In this document: positions 16,053 to 29,438 of the stretch, piece by piece
Layout of the letters: each line of letters begins with the position of its first letter
Numbering within the stretch: the stretch's first letter is position 1
Origin: an uncultured Roseobacter sp.
Lineage (GTDB): Bacteria; Pseudomonadota; Alphaproteobacteria; Rhodobacterales; Rhodobacteraceae
Direction of reading: 5' to 3'
Length of the DNA: 64,000 nucleotides
NCBI RefSeq assembly: GCF_947493125.1
Contig: NZ_CANLQB010000010.1
Span: 62,001 to 126,000 of the forward strand
Program-made: the position numbers and the translations under genes
The notes under the pieces: generated by a model
Databases searched by the model: none
Told to the model about the DNA's origin: nothing
What the model saw: only the letters and a program-made list of their open reading frames with translations

Positions 16053-16345
16053 AGCGTGACCTCCTCGGAGAAGGAAAATTCACACAGCTCCATGACCTCG
16101 AAATCACCGGTGAGGCGGGTCCAGAGTTGTTCGAGCTTGCTGGCGCGGATGATCGTGGCCTCGCGTTTTTCGGTGACGATCTCACCGAAAGGGGCCATGA
16201 TTTCTTCGCCGTGCACCTTCACTTCATCGCCGGGGTAGATCACGGCGCCGTTGTCAAAGCGCACATGCGCGTGCAGGCTTTCGAACTTGTGGCTGATCTC
16301 GACCGTGCAGGGCGCACGTTCAAAGTCTTTCGTCAGTAGTCCCAT
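16049..16345 (-). CDS. Conserved small PGC protein, function unknown
   Basis: The protein has 98 residues. The start at 16345 (MGLLTKDFERAPC) is chosen because AGGAGG lies 9 bases upstream; the longer frame upstream is proline-rich and overlaps puhC. It is soluble and mixed alpha/beta in appearance, with HAHVRFDNGAVIYPGDEVKVHG around 26-47 and a hydrophobic acidic tail. It sits between puhC and acsF with a 4 bp overlap to acsF. A small gene is usual here in related PGCs (from memory). It may be an AcsF accessory or stability factor, but that rests only on coupling. Confidence 0.8.
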   Translation of the reverse strand: MGLLTKDFERAPCTVEISHKFESLHAHVRFDNGAVIYPGDEVKVHGEEIMAPFGEIVTEKREATIIRASKLEQLWTRLTGDFEVMELCEFSFSEEVTL

Positions 16346-16358
16346 AGGTGGCTTCCTC

Positions 16359-16832
16359 CTAAGGTTTGGGTTGGTCCAGCAGTCTGGCGAAGACGCGGGA
16401 GTTGGATGCGCCGAAGCCCATGAGCTCGGCGGACCATCCGGTGGCGGGGTCATGCAGCGACAGGCGATTGCCTTCGTGCAATTGCAAAAGAACGGGTGTC
16501 ATCGGGTCGATGCCCTGCAGCCCACGGGTGCGGGCCAGTACACGTTCGACACCGGCGACAAAGCCGCCCTTGTCGGAGGGGAAATCGGCGATCAAAACAC
16601 CGTTGGTGTCGAAGACGCGCGCGGCGCCGGAGGCGTCCCCCGTCAGGATGATCGCGCGTTCCGCGATCACCGGGGCGACAGGCGGCGTATGCTGCACGGG
16701 CCGATCTGTGAGCGTCGCGAACGTGACGATCACCAGCACGAGGGCGACGAGCCCGAACATGGCGCGCACCATGATGCGCGGGATCATCTCTTCGGCTTTG
16801 GCGTGAATGCGGGGTTGGGTCTGGGTGCTCAT
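16359..16832 (-). CDS. puhC: Photosynthetic complex assembly protein PuhC
   Basis: The protein has 157 residues. There is one N-terminal membrane helix (MFGLVALVLVIVTFATL, about 25-41) and a periplasmic domain with the ILTGDASGAARVFD and GFVAGVERVLARTR blocks typical of PuhC. It is required for normal reaction-centre/LH1 assembly in Rhodobacter. It follows puhB by 4 bp. Confidence 0.93.
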   Translation of the reverse strand: MSTQTQPRIHAKAEEMIPRIMVRAMFGLVALVLVIVTFATLTDRPVQHTPPVAPVIAERAIILTGDASGAARVFDTNGVLIADFPSDKGGFVAGVERVLARTRGLQGIDPMTPVLLQLHEGNRLSLHDPATGWSAELMGFGASNSRVFARLLDQPKP

Positions 16833-16836
16833 GGGC

Positions 16837-17469
16837 CTACTCCGCCGCTACGGCGTTGGCGGGCAGCGCGCGCGTGACCTTCGGCACGGCGACGCGGGCC
16901 TGTGCGGCTTCTGCGAGCAGGTGGGCCACGCGCTCGGCCTCCGGGATACAGCGCAGAGCAGGCTGTGTGCGCCGCATGTGCCAGGGGCGGATGTGCGGCC
17001 AGCAGACCAGATAGCTGAGCCGGGTCTCACCCAGCGTCTCCAGTGCGATGGTGCCGGTGCCGCTCTTGCGCAGATCCAGCATGGCGTTACCGACTTGGGC
17101 GTAGGGCAGGTTCAGCGTGATCGTGAGTGCGGCACCGATCCGCATCACAACTCGCGCGTCGGTGACGGTGTACATCGTTGCCCGTGCCTGGACGTAAGCC
17201 ACGGCGATCAGCAGCGCGCAGACCACCAGCCCGAGCAGCAGGAAGGGCACCGCTGCGCCAATTGCCCGGCCCAGCGGCATCAGATCCACAACCGAAACAA
17301 ACCGCCAGACGGCCAGCAACAGAAAGTACCCCGCAACCCATTTCAGGCTGAGCGCCTCGACGCTGAGGCGCCACCAGTCGGGGCGGCCCTGCCAGAGGAT
17401 CTGCTCGCCCTCGGGCGGCTTTTCCGGAAGCCCCTCAACGGGCTCGATCTCAAAATCATCATGGGACAT
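16837..17469 (-). CDS. puhB: Photosynthetic complex assembly protein PuhB
   Basis: The protein has 210 residues from MSHDDFEIEPVEGLPEKPPEG; this start has a GGAG at workable spacing, and an ATG five codons upstream overlaps that GGAG. It has three hydrophobic segments between about 45 and 100 and a bPH-like part with TMYTVTDARVVMRIGAAL (about 103-120). PuhB is a dimeric membrane assembly factor for the reaction centre. The order puhA-puhB-puhC is standard. Confidence 0.93.
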   Translation of the reverse strand: MSHDDFEIEPVEGLPEKPPEGEQILWQGRPDWWRLSVEALSLKWVAGYFLLLAVWRFVSVVDLMPLGRAIGAAVPFLLLGLVVCALLIAVAYVQARATMYTVTDARVVMRIGAALTITLNLPYAQVGNAMLDLRKSGTGTIALETLGETRLSYLVCWPHIRPWHMRRTQPALRCIPEAERVAHLLAEAAQARVAVPKVTRALPANAVAAE

Positions 17470-17529
17470 GGCGAGTATCTCCATTTCGGTTGCGGGTCAG
17501 GCGCGGGGCAGCGAACCGCCCCGCGCGGG

Positions 17530-18297
17530 TCAGATCTTCGGTTCGGCGCGGGTGCCTGCGTAGAGTTTGCCACCGCCGTAGTAGCCCGAGATCTTGTCTT
17601 CTTCGAGCAGCGTCACCTGACGTGGGCTCGCGATGCTGGGCACGGTCGCGAAATGCTTGCCGTAGAGCGCGTGTACACTCACCCTGTCGGAGCGGATGCG
17701 CGCGAAGGTCATCGGCAGGAGCCGGTTGCCTGAGCCCCATTTCGCGTCGAGCTCCAGCTCCAGATAGCGGACAAGCTGTTCCGGCTCGTCGATCCACATG
17801 TCGATGATCTTGCCCACGATTTCGCCGTCACCCGCCACCACGGGCAGCCCACGCGGGTCACGACCTGCGGCAACGCTGAAACCTTCGGCGGCAGACATGG
17901 GCACGATCTTCGGATGACCATGGCCATCCAGCTCGGGTACATCGCGGCGCGGCGCCCAACTGGCCGGGCCGACGCCATCGAGCATCGGATCGCCGGTGGG
18001 CTCCAGCGGATAGCCGTTGCCGGGGCCCACGCGCTTCATCGGGATATCGGGGCGTTCGGGCGCCTGCCCGCTCGGCACGGTGACCTCACCGCGGCCATGG
18101 GGCAGCTTGAAGGTCTTGTCTTTCGGCAGCGGCCACATACTGGGATTGGAGGATTTGTTGCCCTCGTCATCTTCCAGCGGATAGCCCTCGCGCATGTTCT
18201 CGCGCTGGATCCAGATCACCAGCGCTGCGAAGAAAATATAGAATAACCATAAGGTTACGCTCGCCAGATCGACTTCGCCAAAGAATGTTTCAGTCAT
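17530..18297 (-). CDS. puhA: Photosynthetic reaction centre H subunit
   Basis: The protein has 255 residues from MTETFFGEVDLASVTLW, with AGGAGG upstream. One membrane helix lies near residues 10-30 (VTLWLFYIFFAALVIWIQRENMR region), followed by the cytoplasmic PRC-barrel domain (GREIVGKIIDMWIDEPEQLVRYLELEL area). Acidic residues of the proton-transfer pathway are consistent with the family. It is the structural subunit that caps the L/M dimer, whose pufLM genes are not in the window. Confidence 0.97.
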   Translation of the reverse strand: MTETFFGEVDLASVTLWLFYIFFAALVIWIQRENMREGYPLEDDEGNKSSNPSMWPLPKDKTFKLPHGRGEVTVPSGQAPERPDIPMKRVGPGNGYPLEPTGDPMLDGVGPASWAPRRDVPELDGHGHPKIVPMSAAEGFSVAAGRDPRGLPVVAGDGEIVGKIIDMWIDEPEQLVRYLELELDAKWGSGNRLLPMTFARIRSDRVSVHALYGKHFATVPSIASPRQVTLLEEDKISGYYGGGKLYAGTRAEPKI

Positions 18298-18319
18298 GTC
18301 GTTTCCTCCTGAAACGGGG

Positions 18320-19746
18320 TCATGTTGGGAAATCGGCAAGGCCCATTGGGCGGGTGCCGACATCCTGCGGGGTGAGGGAACCGCTTTGGCGCACGAGCGG
18401 TCCCAGGATCACGAGAGTGACGAAAAGCAAGCCAATCTCGGTGTGGTAAACGAAGGAATAGCCGGTGGCGGGGCTTTGCAGCGCCTCGCCCAGCTGGCCG
18501 GACATCGCGGCGTGGTCGATCCAGTCGCGCAAGCCGCCACCGATGGCGATGGAGAGACCCGCCGCCGTGGCTTGGGCAGCGCCCCAGGCGCCGAGGGCCA
18601 GGCCGCGGCCTGCGGTACCCGTGGCGGGCATGGTCATGGCGGCGGTCAGCGTGGCGACGGCAAAGAGCCCGCCGCCAAAGCCGATGATGCCGGCACCTGC
18701 GTAGAACAGGAAATTGGATTGCATGGGCGCCGCAAAGATGACCAGCGAAAACGCCCAGATGCCCGCAACGATACCTGCACCCGCCAGACGGTAGGCGTTG
18801 GAGCCTTTCGCAAGACGCGCGCCCGCGAGGGCGAAGCCGAGAAGAGCACCAGCGGCCCACAGAGCGGTCAGAAGCGTGGTTGCCGAGACGGAGAGCCCGA
18901 GGATCTCGCCACCGTAGGGCTCCAGCAGCACGTCCTGCATGTTGAAGGCCATGGTGCCGACAAACACGCAGACAAGCAGCCGGCCAGCACGCCCACCATC
19001 CATGAAATCGCGCCAGGCATCCGAGAAGGCAGGACGCGGCTGTGCCCGCTCCTCGCGGCTCATGGGACGTACAGTCTCTTGTTTCCAAAGGGCAATCAGG
19101 TTCAGGATGATGCCCACGGCCGCTGCGCCTTGCACCACGCGGATGAGTTTCAGCGCAGTGAAATCGGTGAGCAGCACGCCCATGATCACTGCTGAAATCC
19201 CCATGCCGACGAGGAACATCACGTAGAGAAGGGCAACGACGCGGGGGCGCGTCTCGTCCGTCGCGCGGTCCGAGGCGAGGGCCAGACCGGCGGTCTGGGT
19301 CATGTGCATGCCCAAGCCGGTCATCACGAAGGCAAGCGCGGCGAGGATCTCGCCCGCGAAGGGGATCTCATGCACCACGTCTCCACCCAGAACGAGCAGA
19401 GCAAAGGGCATGACCGCCAGCCCGCCAAACTGCCAGAGCGAGCCAAACCAGATGTAGGGCACCCGCTTCCAGCCGATGGCTGATTTATGCGTGTCGGACC
19501 GGAAGCCCAGCAGCGCGCGGAAGGGCGCGATCAGCACCGGAAGGGCGATCATCGCGGCGACGATCATCGCAGGCACGCTGAGCTCGACAATCATCACCCG
19601 GTTCAGCGTGCCCAGAAGCAATACCGCGGCCATGCCGACCGAGACCTGGAAGAGCGACAAGCGCAAGAGCTGTGCCATGGGCAGATCGGGGCTCGCCGCA
19701 TCCGCAAAGGGCATCGCCCGGATCGAGAGCGTTTGCAGGCGCGCTT

Positions 19747-19750
<4 letters not shown>
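18320..19750 (-). CDS. lhaA: Light-harvesting complex 1 assembly protein LhaA (PucC family)
   Basis: Polytopic membrane protein of the bacteriochlorophyll delivery branch of the major facilitator superfamily, 476 residues with about 12 hydrophobic segments. The start MKARLQTLSIRAMPFADA at 19750 overlaps the bchM stop (ATGA). The longer open frame upstream lies inside bchM. Conserved stretches are LLGTLNRVMIVELSVPA, SDTHKSAIGWKRVPYIW, and FNMQDVLLEPYGG. It is needed for LH1 assembly. A paralogue lies at 31812-33098. Confidence 0.95.
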
Positions 19751-21389
<1,639 letters not shown>

Positions 21390-21432
21390 TCAAAGGGGCG
21401 CGCTCCCCTCGGGGTTTCTGTTGGGGCCGCCG

Positions 21433-24400
21433 TCATTGCGCGGCGATCCCTTCGAGCTGGTCCTCGAGCGCGTCGGCGGCCTCTTGCAAGGCGGCCAGCG
21501 TGTCGGCGTCGGGGGACCAGTAGTTGCGGTCATTCGCTTCCAGCAGGCGGTTGGCCATGCGGCTGGAGGCGGTGGGGTTCAAATCAGCGAGGCGTTGGCG
21601 CATCTCGGGGTCGAGTACGAAGGTTTCGGAAATGCGCTGGTAAACCCAGTCGTCCACCTGGCCGGTGGTGGCGGACCAGCCGAGCGTGTTGGTCACATGC
21701 GCCTCGATCTGGCGCACGCCTTCGGGCCCGTGCTTGAGCAGGCCTTCGAAGAATTTCGGGTTCAGGCTGCGAGCGCGGGTCTCCAGTGCCACCTGGTCTT
21801 TCAGCGTGCGCACCTTGCCCCCACCGCGGGTCTGATCGCCAATGTAGACGGCGGCGTCGGTGCCCTTGGCGCGTTTCACCGCCCGGGCGATGCCGCCCAG
21901 GGTGTCGAAGTAGTGATCCACGGTTGTGACACCCAATTCCACGGATTCGAGGTTCTGATAGGCCACGTCGACCTCGGCCAGGGTGGCCTGCAACAGGGCC
22001 GCATTGGCGGCGGCCTTGCCGTCGGTGCCGTAGGCATAGCTCTTGCGCGCCTCATAGGCGTCGGCCAACTCATCCTCGTCTCCAAAGGCGGAGCTATCAA
22101 CCAACCCGTTCACGTTGGAGCCATAGGCGCCTTCGGCATTCGAGAAGACCCGCAGGGCAGCCTCTTCCATCGCACAGCCGGTTTTCTCTGCATAGGCCAG
22201 CGCGTGGGCGCGGATGTAGTTCTGCTCCAGAGGCTCCTCGGCGCAGGCGCATTTCAGCGCCGCTTCGGCCAGCATGCGAGTCTGGAGGGGCAGCAGGTCG
22301 CGGAAGATGCCCGAGAGGGTCATGATCACGTCAATGCGCGGACGGCCCAGTTCCTCCAACGGGATCAGATCTGCACCGGAAATGCGCCCGAAACTGTCGA
22401 AGCGTGGAGTGCAACCCATGAGTGCGAGCGCTTGAGCAATCGGTCCGCCGTCGGATTTGATATTATCGCTGCCCCAGAGCACAAGGGCCACGGTGCGGGG
22501 CAGGGTGGCATGGGTGTCGAGCAGCAGCTGCGCCTGCTTTGCACCGTCCTGGCATGCAAAGGCGGTGGGCATGCGAAAGGGATCGAAGGCGTGGATGTTG
22601 CGCCCGGTGGGCAGGATTTCGGGTGAGCGGATCAGATCGCCGCCCGCCACGGGCGCGGTGAAATGGCCCGCGAGCGCGGCCATCAGCGCGTCAAGCTCGG
22701 TTTCCTGTTGCAACAGGTGATCGATGCGCGCCCGCGTCTCGTCATCCACATCGGGCAGAATGCGCAGGTATTCGGCGCGCTCGGTGTCACTCAGCGGCTG
22801 GCCGACCACGTGCAGGCCCTCCGGGATCAGCGCATCCTCGGTCTCGAGCAGTTTGATCCAGAGTGTTTCGGCAGGCACGCCGCCCATGTCGACGGCCTCG
22901 GCTTGCTCGGAAATGAGTGCCTCCAGGTCTGACCGCTCGGGTGCTGCCGGATCGGCGCCGCGCCAGCGGGTGAGGCTGTCTTTCAACTCCGCGAGGCCTT
23001 TGTAGAGCCCGGCGGTCGCAAGCGGTGGGGTCAGGTGGCTGACGGTCACCGCATTGCTGCGCCGCTTGGCCAGCGTCGCCTCGGACGGGTTGTTGGCCGC
23101 GTAGAGGTAGACATTTGGCATATCGCCAATCAGCCGGTCGGGCCAGTCGGCACCACATGGACCTGCCTGCTTGCCGGGCATGAACTCGAGTGCGCCGTGC
23201 ATCCCGAAGTGCAAGAGCACGTCGGCTTTCAGCGTGTTCTTGAGCCAGAGGTAGAACGCGGTGAAGGCATGTGTCGGCGCGAAGCCGCGCTCGAAGAGCA
23301 AGCGCATTGGGTCGCCTTCATAGCCGAAGCCTGGTTGCAGCCCGACAAAGACCTTGCCGAATTGTGCGCCCAGCACGAACACCCCGCGCCCGTCGGATTG
23401 CACACGACCGGGGGCAGGGCCCCATTGTGCTTCGATCTCGTTCAGCCACGGTGTGTGGGCGACGATGTCATCGGCGCTCACATGGGCGGCGACATTGGCC
23501 TCCTGGCCGTAGCGTTGCGCGGTGCCTTGCAGCACCGCGGCGCGCAGGGCCTGAACGTCTGCGGGCACATCGACATCGTAGCCTTCCGCCTTCATACGGT
23601 TCAACGTATTGAAAAGGCTTTCAAAAACGCTGAGATAGGCAGCAGTGCCCGCCGCGCCCGCATTGGGTGGGAAGCCGAAGAGGACAATGCCGACCGTCCG
23701 GTCGAAGGCCTCGGACTTCCGCAGGCGGGCCTGCCGTTCGGTGCGCGCGACGAGGGCTTCGATGCGCTCGGGGCACGGAGCCATGGCCTTGCCCTGCGCG
23801 GCAGCACCGCAGGTCCGCGAACAGCCAGCGCAGCCGGCCTCGCCGTGGCGCCCGGCAAAGACCGTGGGTGTCGTGGCGCCGTCAAGCTCGGGCAGGGCGA
23901 TCAGCATCGTGGTTTCGATGGGGCCGAGACCCTGCGCCGAAGCGGCCCACTGACCCAGCGTCTGGAACTCCAGCGGATGCGCGGCAATGTAGGGCACATC
24001 GAGGTTCTTCAGCACATCGACGGCGGCTTCGTTGTCGTTGTAAGCGGGGCCGCCGACCAGCGAGAAGCCGGTCAGAGACACCAGTGCGTCGATCTTGACC
24101 TCGGCGCCGTCGCGGAAGTAGCCATCAATGGCCGGGCGCCCGTCGAGCCCGCCTGCAAACCCGGCGAGCACCTTGATGCCGCGCGCTTCAAACGCGCGGA
24201 TGACCGCGTCGTAATGGGCGGTGTCCGACGACAGCACGTAGGAGCGCATCATCAGAAGACCCACGGTCATGGTTGCGCCCTTCGGGCCGGGTGCCTTGGT
24301 GACATCGGTGGTGATCCGCCCGAGCAGATCGGGATGATAGAGGCCCGTGTCGGGGTATTCGATGGGGGCGGCGGCTTCGGGCGCCTTGGCCCAGCCGGGC

Positions 24401-25005
24401 TCACGCGCATAGCGGTTCACGAGGAAGCGCACCATCGCTTCCACATTGTCATCCGAGCCGCCGAGCCAATACTGCATCGTCAGGAACCAGGCACGCAGGT
24501 CCTGGCTCTTGCCGGGGATGAACTTGAGGATTTTCGGGAGGCGCCGCAGCAGCGCCATCTTCTGCGCACCCGAGGAGCTCGACGGTTTTGAAGAGCCGCG
24601 CAGGCGCTTCATCAGCTTCATCGTGCCCGATTGCGGCGCCATCATGTCGAGCGCGCCCATGCGGGTCAGCTTGACGATGGTCGCGTCGGCAATCACGCCG
24701 ATCATCGCGTCGCAATGATCGCGCCGGGCCTCAAGGCTGGGCAGGATGCGGCTGATGTGCTCTTCAAGAAACAGCAGGTTTGCGATGATGATGTCGCCGG
24801 TCTCGACCGCCTCCTTGGCTGTCTCAAAGGCGCCGGGCGTCTCGCCCCATTCGGCGGCTGCGTGGATCGAGAGGGTGAGGCCGGGGTAGTCGAGGCTGAG
24901 CCTCTCCATCGCGCGCAGGGCCGGGCCAGCCGCGTGGCTGTCCAACGTCAGGATCACGACGCGATATCCGGGCAAGCGCCCGTTTATGCCTTGATCATCG
25001 CGCAT
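21433..25005 (-). CDS. bchH: Magnesium chelatase, porphyrin-binding subunit BchH
   Basis: Large catalytic subunit of Mg-chelatase, 1190 residues, the normal size. Recognisable stretches include [18 protein letters not shown] (porphyrin-binding core) and [16 protein letters not shown], with the ending QLEGIAAQ. It starts 11 bp before the bchB stop (overlapping). The long open frame on the opposite strand is only its shadow. Confidence 0.98.
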   Translation of the reverse strand: MRDDQGINGRLPGYRVVILTLDSHAAGPALRAMERLSLDYPGLTLSIHAAAEWGETPGAFETAKEAVETGDIIIANLLFLEEHISRILPSLEARRDHCDAMIGVIADATIVKLTRMGALDMMAPQSGTMKLMKRLRGSSKPSSSSGAQKMALLRRLPKILKFIPGKSQDLRAWFLTMQYWLGGSDDNVEAMVRFLVNRYAREPGWAKAPEAAAPIEYPDTGLYHPDLLGRITTDVTKAPGPKGATMTVGLLMMRSYVLSSDTAHYDAVIRAFEARGIKVLAGFAGGLDGRPAIDGYFRDGAEVKIDALVSLTGFSLVGGPAYNDNEAAVDVLKNLDVPYIAAHPLEFQTLGQWAASAQGLGPIETTMLIALPELDGATTPTVFAGRHGEAGCAGCSRTCGAAAQGKAMAPCPERIEALVARTERQARLRKSEAFDRTVGIVLFGFPPNAGAAGTAAYLSVFESLFNTLNRMKAEGYDVDVPADVQALRAAVLQGTAQRYGQEANVAAHVSADDIVAHTPWLNEIEAQWGPAPGRVQSDGRGVFVLGAQFGKVFVGLQPGFGYEGDPMRLLFERGFAPTHAFTAFYLWLKNTLKADVLLHFGMHGALEFMPGKQAGPCGADWPDRLIGDMPNVYLYAANNPSEATLAKRRSNAVTVSHLTPPLATAGLYKGLAELKDSLTRWRGADPAAPERSDLEALISEQAEAVDMGGVPAETLWIKLLETEDALIPEGLHVVGQPLSDTERAEYLRILPDVDDETRARIDHLLQQETELDALMAALAGHFTAPVAGGDLIRSPEILPTGRNIHAFDPFRMPTAFACQDGAKQAQLLLDTHATLPRTVALVLWGSDNIKSDGGPIAQALALMGCTPRFDSFGRISGADLIPLEELGRPRIDVIMTLSGIFRDLLPLQTRMLAEAALKCACAEEPLEQNYIRAHALAYAEKTGCAMEEAALRVFSNAEGAYGSNVNGLVDSSAFGDEDELADAYEARKSYAYGTDGKAAANAALLQATLAEVDVAYQNLESVELGVTTVDHYFDTLGGIARAVKRAKGTDAAVYIGDQTRGGGKVRTLKDQVALETRARSLNPKFFEGLLKHGPEGVRQIEAHVTNTLGWSATTGQVDDWVYQRISETFVLDPEMRQRLADLNPTASSRMANRLLEANDRNYWSPDADTLAALQEAADALEDQLEGIAAQ

Positions 25006-26509
25006 AATGGGCCTTGGCCTCGTAAAGCGTGTCGATGCTGATTTCCGACACGCCGCGTTCGCTTGCGAAGGTTTCGGTGTTGCGGCGCGCCTTGCCGCGC
25101 ACGAAGAAAGGGATCTTCTTTAACTCGCGTTCCGCATCTTCGAGCCAGATGACATTGCCCATCGAGGCAGGCGCAGCCTGGGGGTCTTCGGGTTTGGGAG
25201 TGTGACCACCGTGGTGCGAGGGGCCCGCCGCATCGTGGAATTCGAAATCGTCGCGGAACATGTGCAGCAGGTGCTCTTCCAGGCCCATAACCAGCGGATG
25301 CACCCAGGTGTCGAAGATCACGTTTGCACCCTCGATCCCCATCTGAGGGGAATAGCGCGCGGGGAAATCCTGCACATGCACCGGTGCTGAGATCACGGCG
25401 CAGGGAATGCCGAGACGCTTGCCGATGTGGCGCTCCATCTGCGTGCCGAGGATCATTTCGGGCTGAAGCTTTTCGATCACGCGCTCGACTTCGAGGTAGT
25501 CATCTGTGATCAGCGCATCGACACCATAGTCCTTGGCCAGCGCGCGGATCGACCTGGCCATTTCGCGGTTGTAGCAGCCGAGGCCCACCACGTCGAAGCC
25601 CATCTCGTCGCGTGCGATACGCGCAGCGGCGGCGACATGGGTGCCATCGCCGAAGAGGAAGATGCGCTTGCCGGTGAGATAGGTGCTGTCGACCGACTTG
25701 GAGTACCAGGGCAGGCGCAGGCGGCTTTCGTCGAGGTAGGGGGCGAGCCCCGTGATCTGGGCCACTTCGGCGACGAAATCGCGGGTGGCGCCAACGCCGA
25801 TGGGCACGGTTTTGGTGTAGGGCTGATCGAGCTCCCGTTCCATCCAGCGCGCCGCACTTTCGGCGGTCTCTGGATACATCAGCACGTTGAAATGGGCCGC
25901 ACCCATCCGGGCAATGTCCGAGGGGCTCGCGGTCATCGGAGCGACCACATTCACGCTGATGCCCATATCGCTGAGCAGTGAGGTGATCTCGGTGATGTCG
26001 TCGCGGTGGCGGAACCCGAGCGCGGTTGGCCCGATCAGGTTGCAGGTGATCTGCGCGGTGCGGTCCATCGGTTTGGCGAGCGCGCGCACGATCTGGAAGA
26101 AGGTCTCGTCCGCACCGAAGTTCTCCTTGCGCTGGTAGCTCGGCAGCTCCAACGGGATCACGGGCACGGGGATGTCCATGGTTTCGGCCATGCCGCCGGG
26201 GTCGTCTTGGATGAGTTCAGCGGTGCAGGAGGCGCCAACGATCAGCGCTTCGGGTTCGAACCGCGTGTAGGCGTCCTGCAGTGAGGTTTTGAACAGATCA
26301 GCGGTGTCCGAGCCCAGATCGCGGGCCTGGAAGGTCGTGTATGTCACCGGCGGGCGGTGATCGCGCCGCTCGATCATCGTGAAGAGCAGGTCCGCGTAGG
26401 TGTCCCCCTGAGGCGCGTGCAGGACGTAGTGCAGGCCGGTCATGCCGGTGGCGACGCGCATGGCGCCGACGTGGGGCGGGCCTTCGTATGTCCAGACGGT
26501 GAGCTTCAT
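24995..26509 (-). CDS. bchB: Light-independent protochlorophyllide reductase subunit B
   Basis: NifK-like subunit, 504 residues, starting at [20 protein letters not shown]. The longer open frame upstream lies inside bchN and is rejected. The catalytic Asp and Cys context is conserved ([14 protein letters not shown]), and the C-terminal domain ends with the segment [13 protein letters not shown]. With BchN and BchL it reduces ring D of protochlorophyllide in the dark. Forty bases separate it from bchN. Confidence 0.97.
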   Translation of the reverse strand: MKLTVWTYEGPPHVGAMRVATGMTGLHYVLHAPQGDTYADLLFTMIERRDHRPPVTYTTFQARDLGSDTADLFKTSLQDAYTRFEPEALIVGASCTAELIQDDPGGMAETMDIPVPVIPLELPSYQRKENFGADETFFQIVRALAKPMDRTAQITCNLIGPTALGFRHRDDITEITSLLSDMGISVNVVAPMTASPSDIARMGAAHFNVLMYPETAESAARWMERELDQPYTKTVPIGVGATRDFVAEVAQITGLAPYLDESRLRLPWYSKSVDSTYLTGKRIFLFGDGTHVAAAARIARDEMGFDVVGLGCYNREMARSIRALAKDYGVDALITDDYLEVERVIEKLQPEMILGTQMERHIGKRLGIPCAVISAPVHVQDFPARYSPQMGIEGANVIFDTWVHPLVMGLEEHLLHMFRDDFEFHDAAGPSHHGGHTPKPEDPQAAPASMGNVIWLEDAERELKKIPFFVRGKARRNTETFASERGVSEISIDTLYEAKAHYAR

Positions 26510-26549
26510 GATGCGCGCCGGACTTGAGTATTTTGGGAAGAATGAAGGG

Positions 26550-28345
<1,796 letters not shown>

Positions 28346-28402
28346 CGCGTGAATGACCTCTCCCGATCTTCACTTTTGACGGTAGCTGCTTTCACAGAAA
28401 AG

Positions 28403-28420
28403 TGTCAACTCAAACTTACA
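28403..28420. promoter_or_regulatory. PpsR-type operator at bchF promoter
   Basis: TGTCAACTCAAACTTACA fits TGT-N12-ACA exactly and overlaps a minus-strand TTGACA -35 candidate for bchF. Confidence 0.82.
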
Positions 28421-28424
28421 CCTT

Positions 28425-28442
28425 TGACTGATCAGATTGACA
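28425..28442. promoter_or_regulatory. Imperfect PpsR-type box next to bchF operator
   Basis: TGACTGATCAGATTGACA has TGA instead of TGT in the left half and keeps N12-ACA. It lies 4 bp beyond the exact box, so it may form a cooperative tandem site. Confidence 0.4.
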
Positions 28443-28545
28443 CTTCTGAAGAAGGCTCCGAGGCCCCATTTCGTGGAAAAAGCCCACAGATATTGAAATG
28501 ACGACGTTGAGGCGTGCACTTTATTGCACTGGAGCGACCCAAATC

Positions 28546-28563
28546 TGTCAATTTGATTTGACA
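28546..28563. promoter_or_regulatory. PpsR-type operator upstream of ppaA-ppsR
   Basis: TGTCAATTTGATTTGACA is an exact TGT-N12-ACA box with full TGTCA/TGACA arms, 93 bp before the ppaA start. Its right arm is TTGACA, a possible plus-strand -35. This suggests PpsR autoregulation. Confidence 0.8.
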
Positions 28564-28655
28564 TTGTAGGGTTCAAAGCGGAGGCTTGGTGCAGTTGACG
28601 ACTCTGTGCGGGCTCCTGTCCTGCGCTTCGAACCAGAGTCCGCCCAGGTGGTGCC

Positions 28656-29438
28656 ATGTCGCAAGATGATCAATCGCAGACGCGTGGCCTTCAGCGCAAC
28701 CGACCGGAGGATGTCGGTGCGCTCGCTACAAAGGTCATTTCTGTCCTGCGCGACCGACAGGTCGTGGGGCGGGACGGCGCACGCCAATTCGTGCTCGATC
28801 ATCTCATGCGCGCGATCCTGTCGCGAACGGCGTTTGACCCGGCGCTGGTGTTCGATGAGATGCGGGGCCATCGCCTCACCCATGATGAGATTATTGACCT
28901 TTATATCCCGCAGGCGTCCTGCATGCTGGGTGAAAGCTGGGTCGCTGATGACATCGGGTTTGCAGATGTCACCGTGGGGGCGTTGCGGTTGCAGGCGCTG
29001 TTGAGCGAGGCGAACGGGCAAATGCAGATTGATCTGTCGCCGGACGACAGCCGCCTGCGAGTGCTGGTTCTTCTGCCGCAGGGTGAGCAGCATTTTCTTG
29101 GTACCAGCGTTGTGGCGGCGCAACTGCGTCGCATGGGTTGTGAGGTGTCCGTCTCCTTCGATGAGTCGATGGGGTGCCTGCAGGCCCGATTGTTGGAAGA
29201 AAGTCCCAACCTGGTGATGATCTCCTGCGCGCGGGTCGAGACCCTTGAAACTGCCGCAGAGACAGTGCACACCATCCGAACGTCATCGATCGTGCAGCCG
29301 GTCATCGCACTTGGTGGAGGGGTTCTGGATGATGCGGAAGATTTGAAGGACCAGACGGGCGTTGACATCGTGACCAGCATTGCAAAGGACGCCGTGGCCT
29401 TCTGTTCCAAAAGCGGCACGGCGCCAACCTCTAGATGA
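28656..29438 (+). CDS. ppaA: PpaA/AerR-type B12-binding-domain regulator
   Basis: The protein has 260 residues. An N-terminal helical region is followed by a cobalamin-binding-like domain from about 120 (LRVLVLLPQGEQHFLGTSVVAAQLRRMG, then VMISCARVETLE and ALGGGVLDDAED). It is the antirepressor or modulator of PpsR in Rhodobacter (PpaA in R. sphaeroides, AerR in R. capsulatus). It is coupled to ppsR by ATGA, so regulator and antagonist are made together. Confidence 0.9.
   Translation: MSQDDQSQTRGLQRNRPEDVGALATKVISVLRDRQVVGRDGARQFVLDHLMRAILSRTAFDPALVFDEMRGHRLTHDEIIDLYIPQASCMLGESWVADDIGFADVTVGALRLQALLSEANGQMQIDLSPDDSRLRVLVLLPQGEQHFLGTSVVAAQLRRMGCEVSVSFDESMGCLQARLLEESPNLVMISCARVETLETAAETVHTIRTSSIVQPVIALGGGVLDDAEDLKDQTGVDIVTSIAKDAVAFCSKSGTAPTSR

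Noticed and set aside
14484-16238. 584-codon plus-strand open frame
   Set aside because: It is antisense to acsF and puhE, which are unambiguous; it is a shadow frame.
23035-24591. 518-codon plus-strand open frame
   Set aside because: It is antisense to bchH; no motif of its own.
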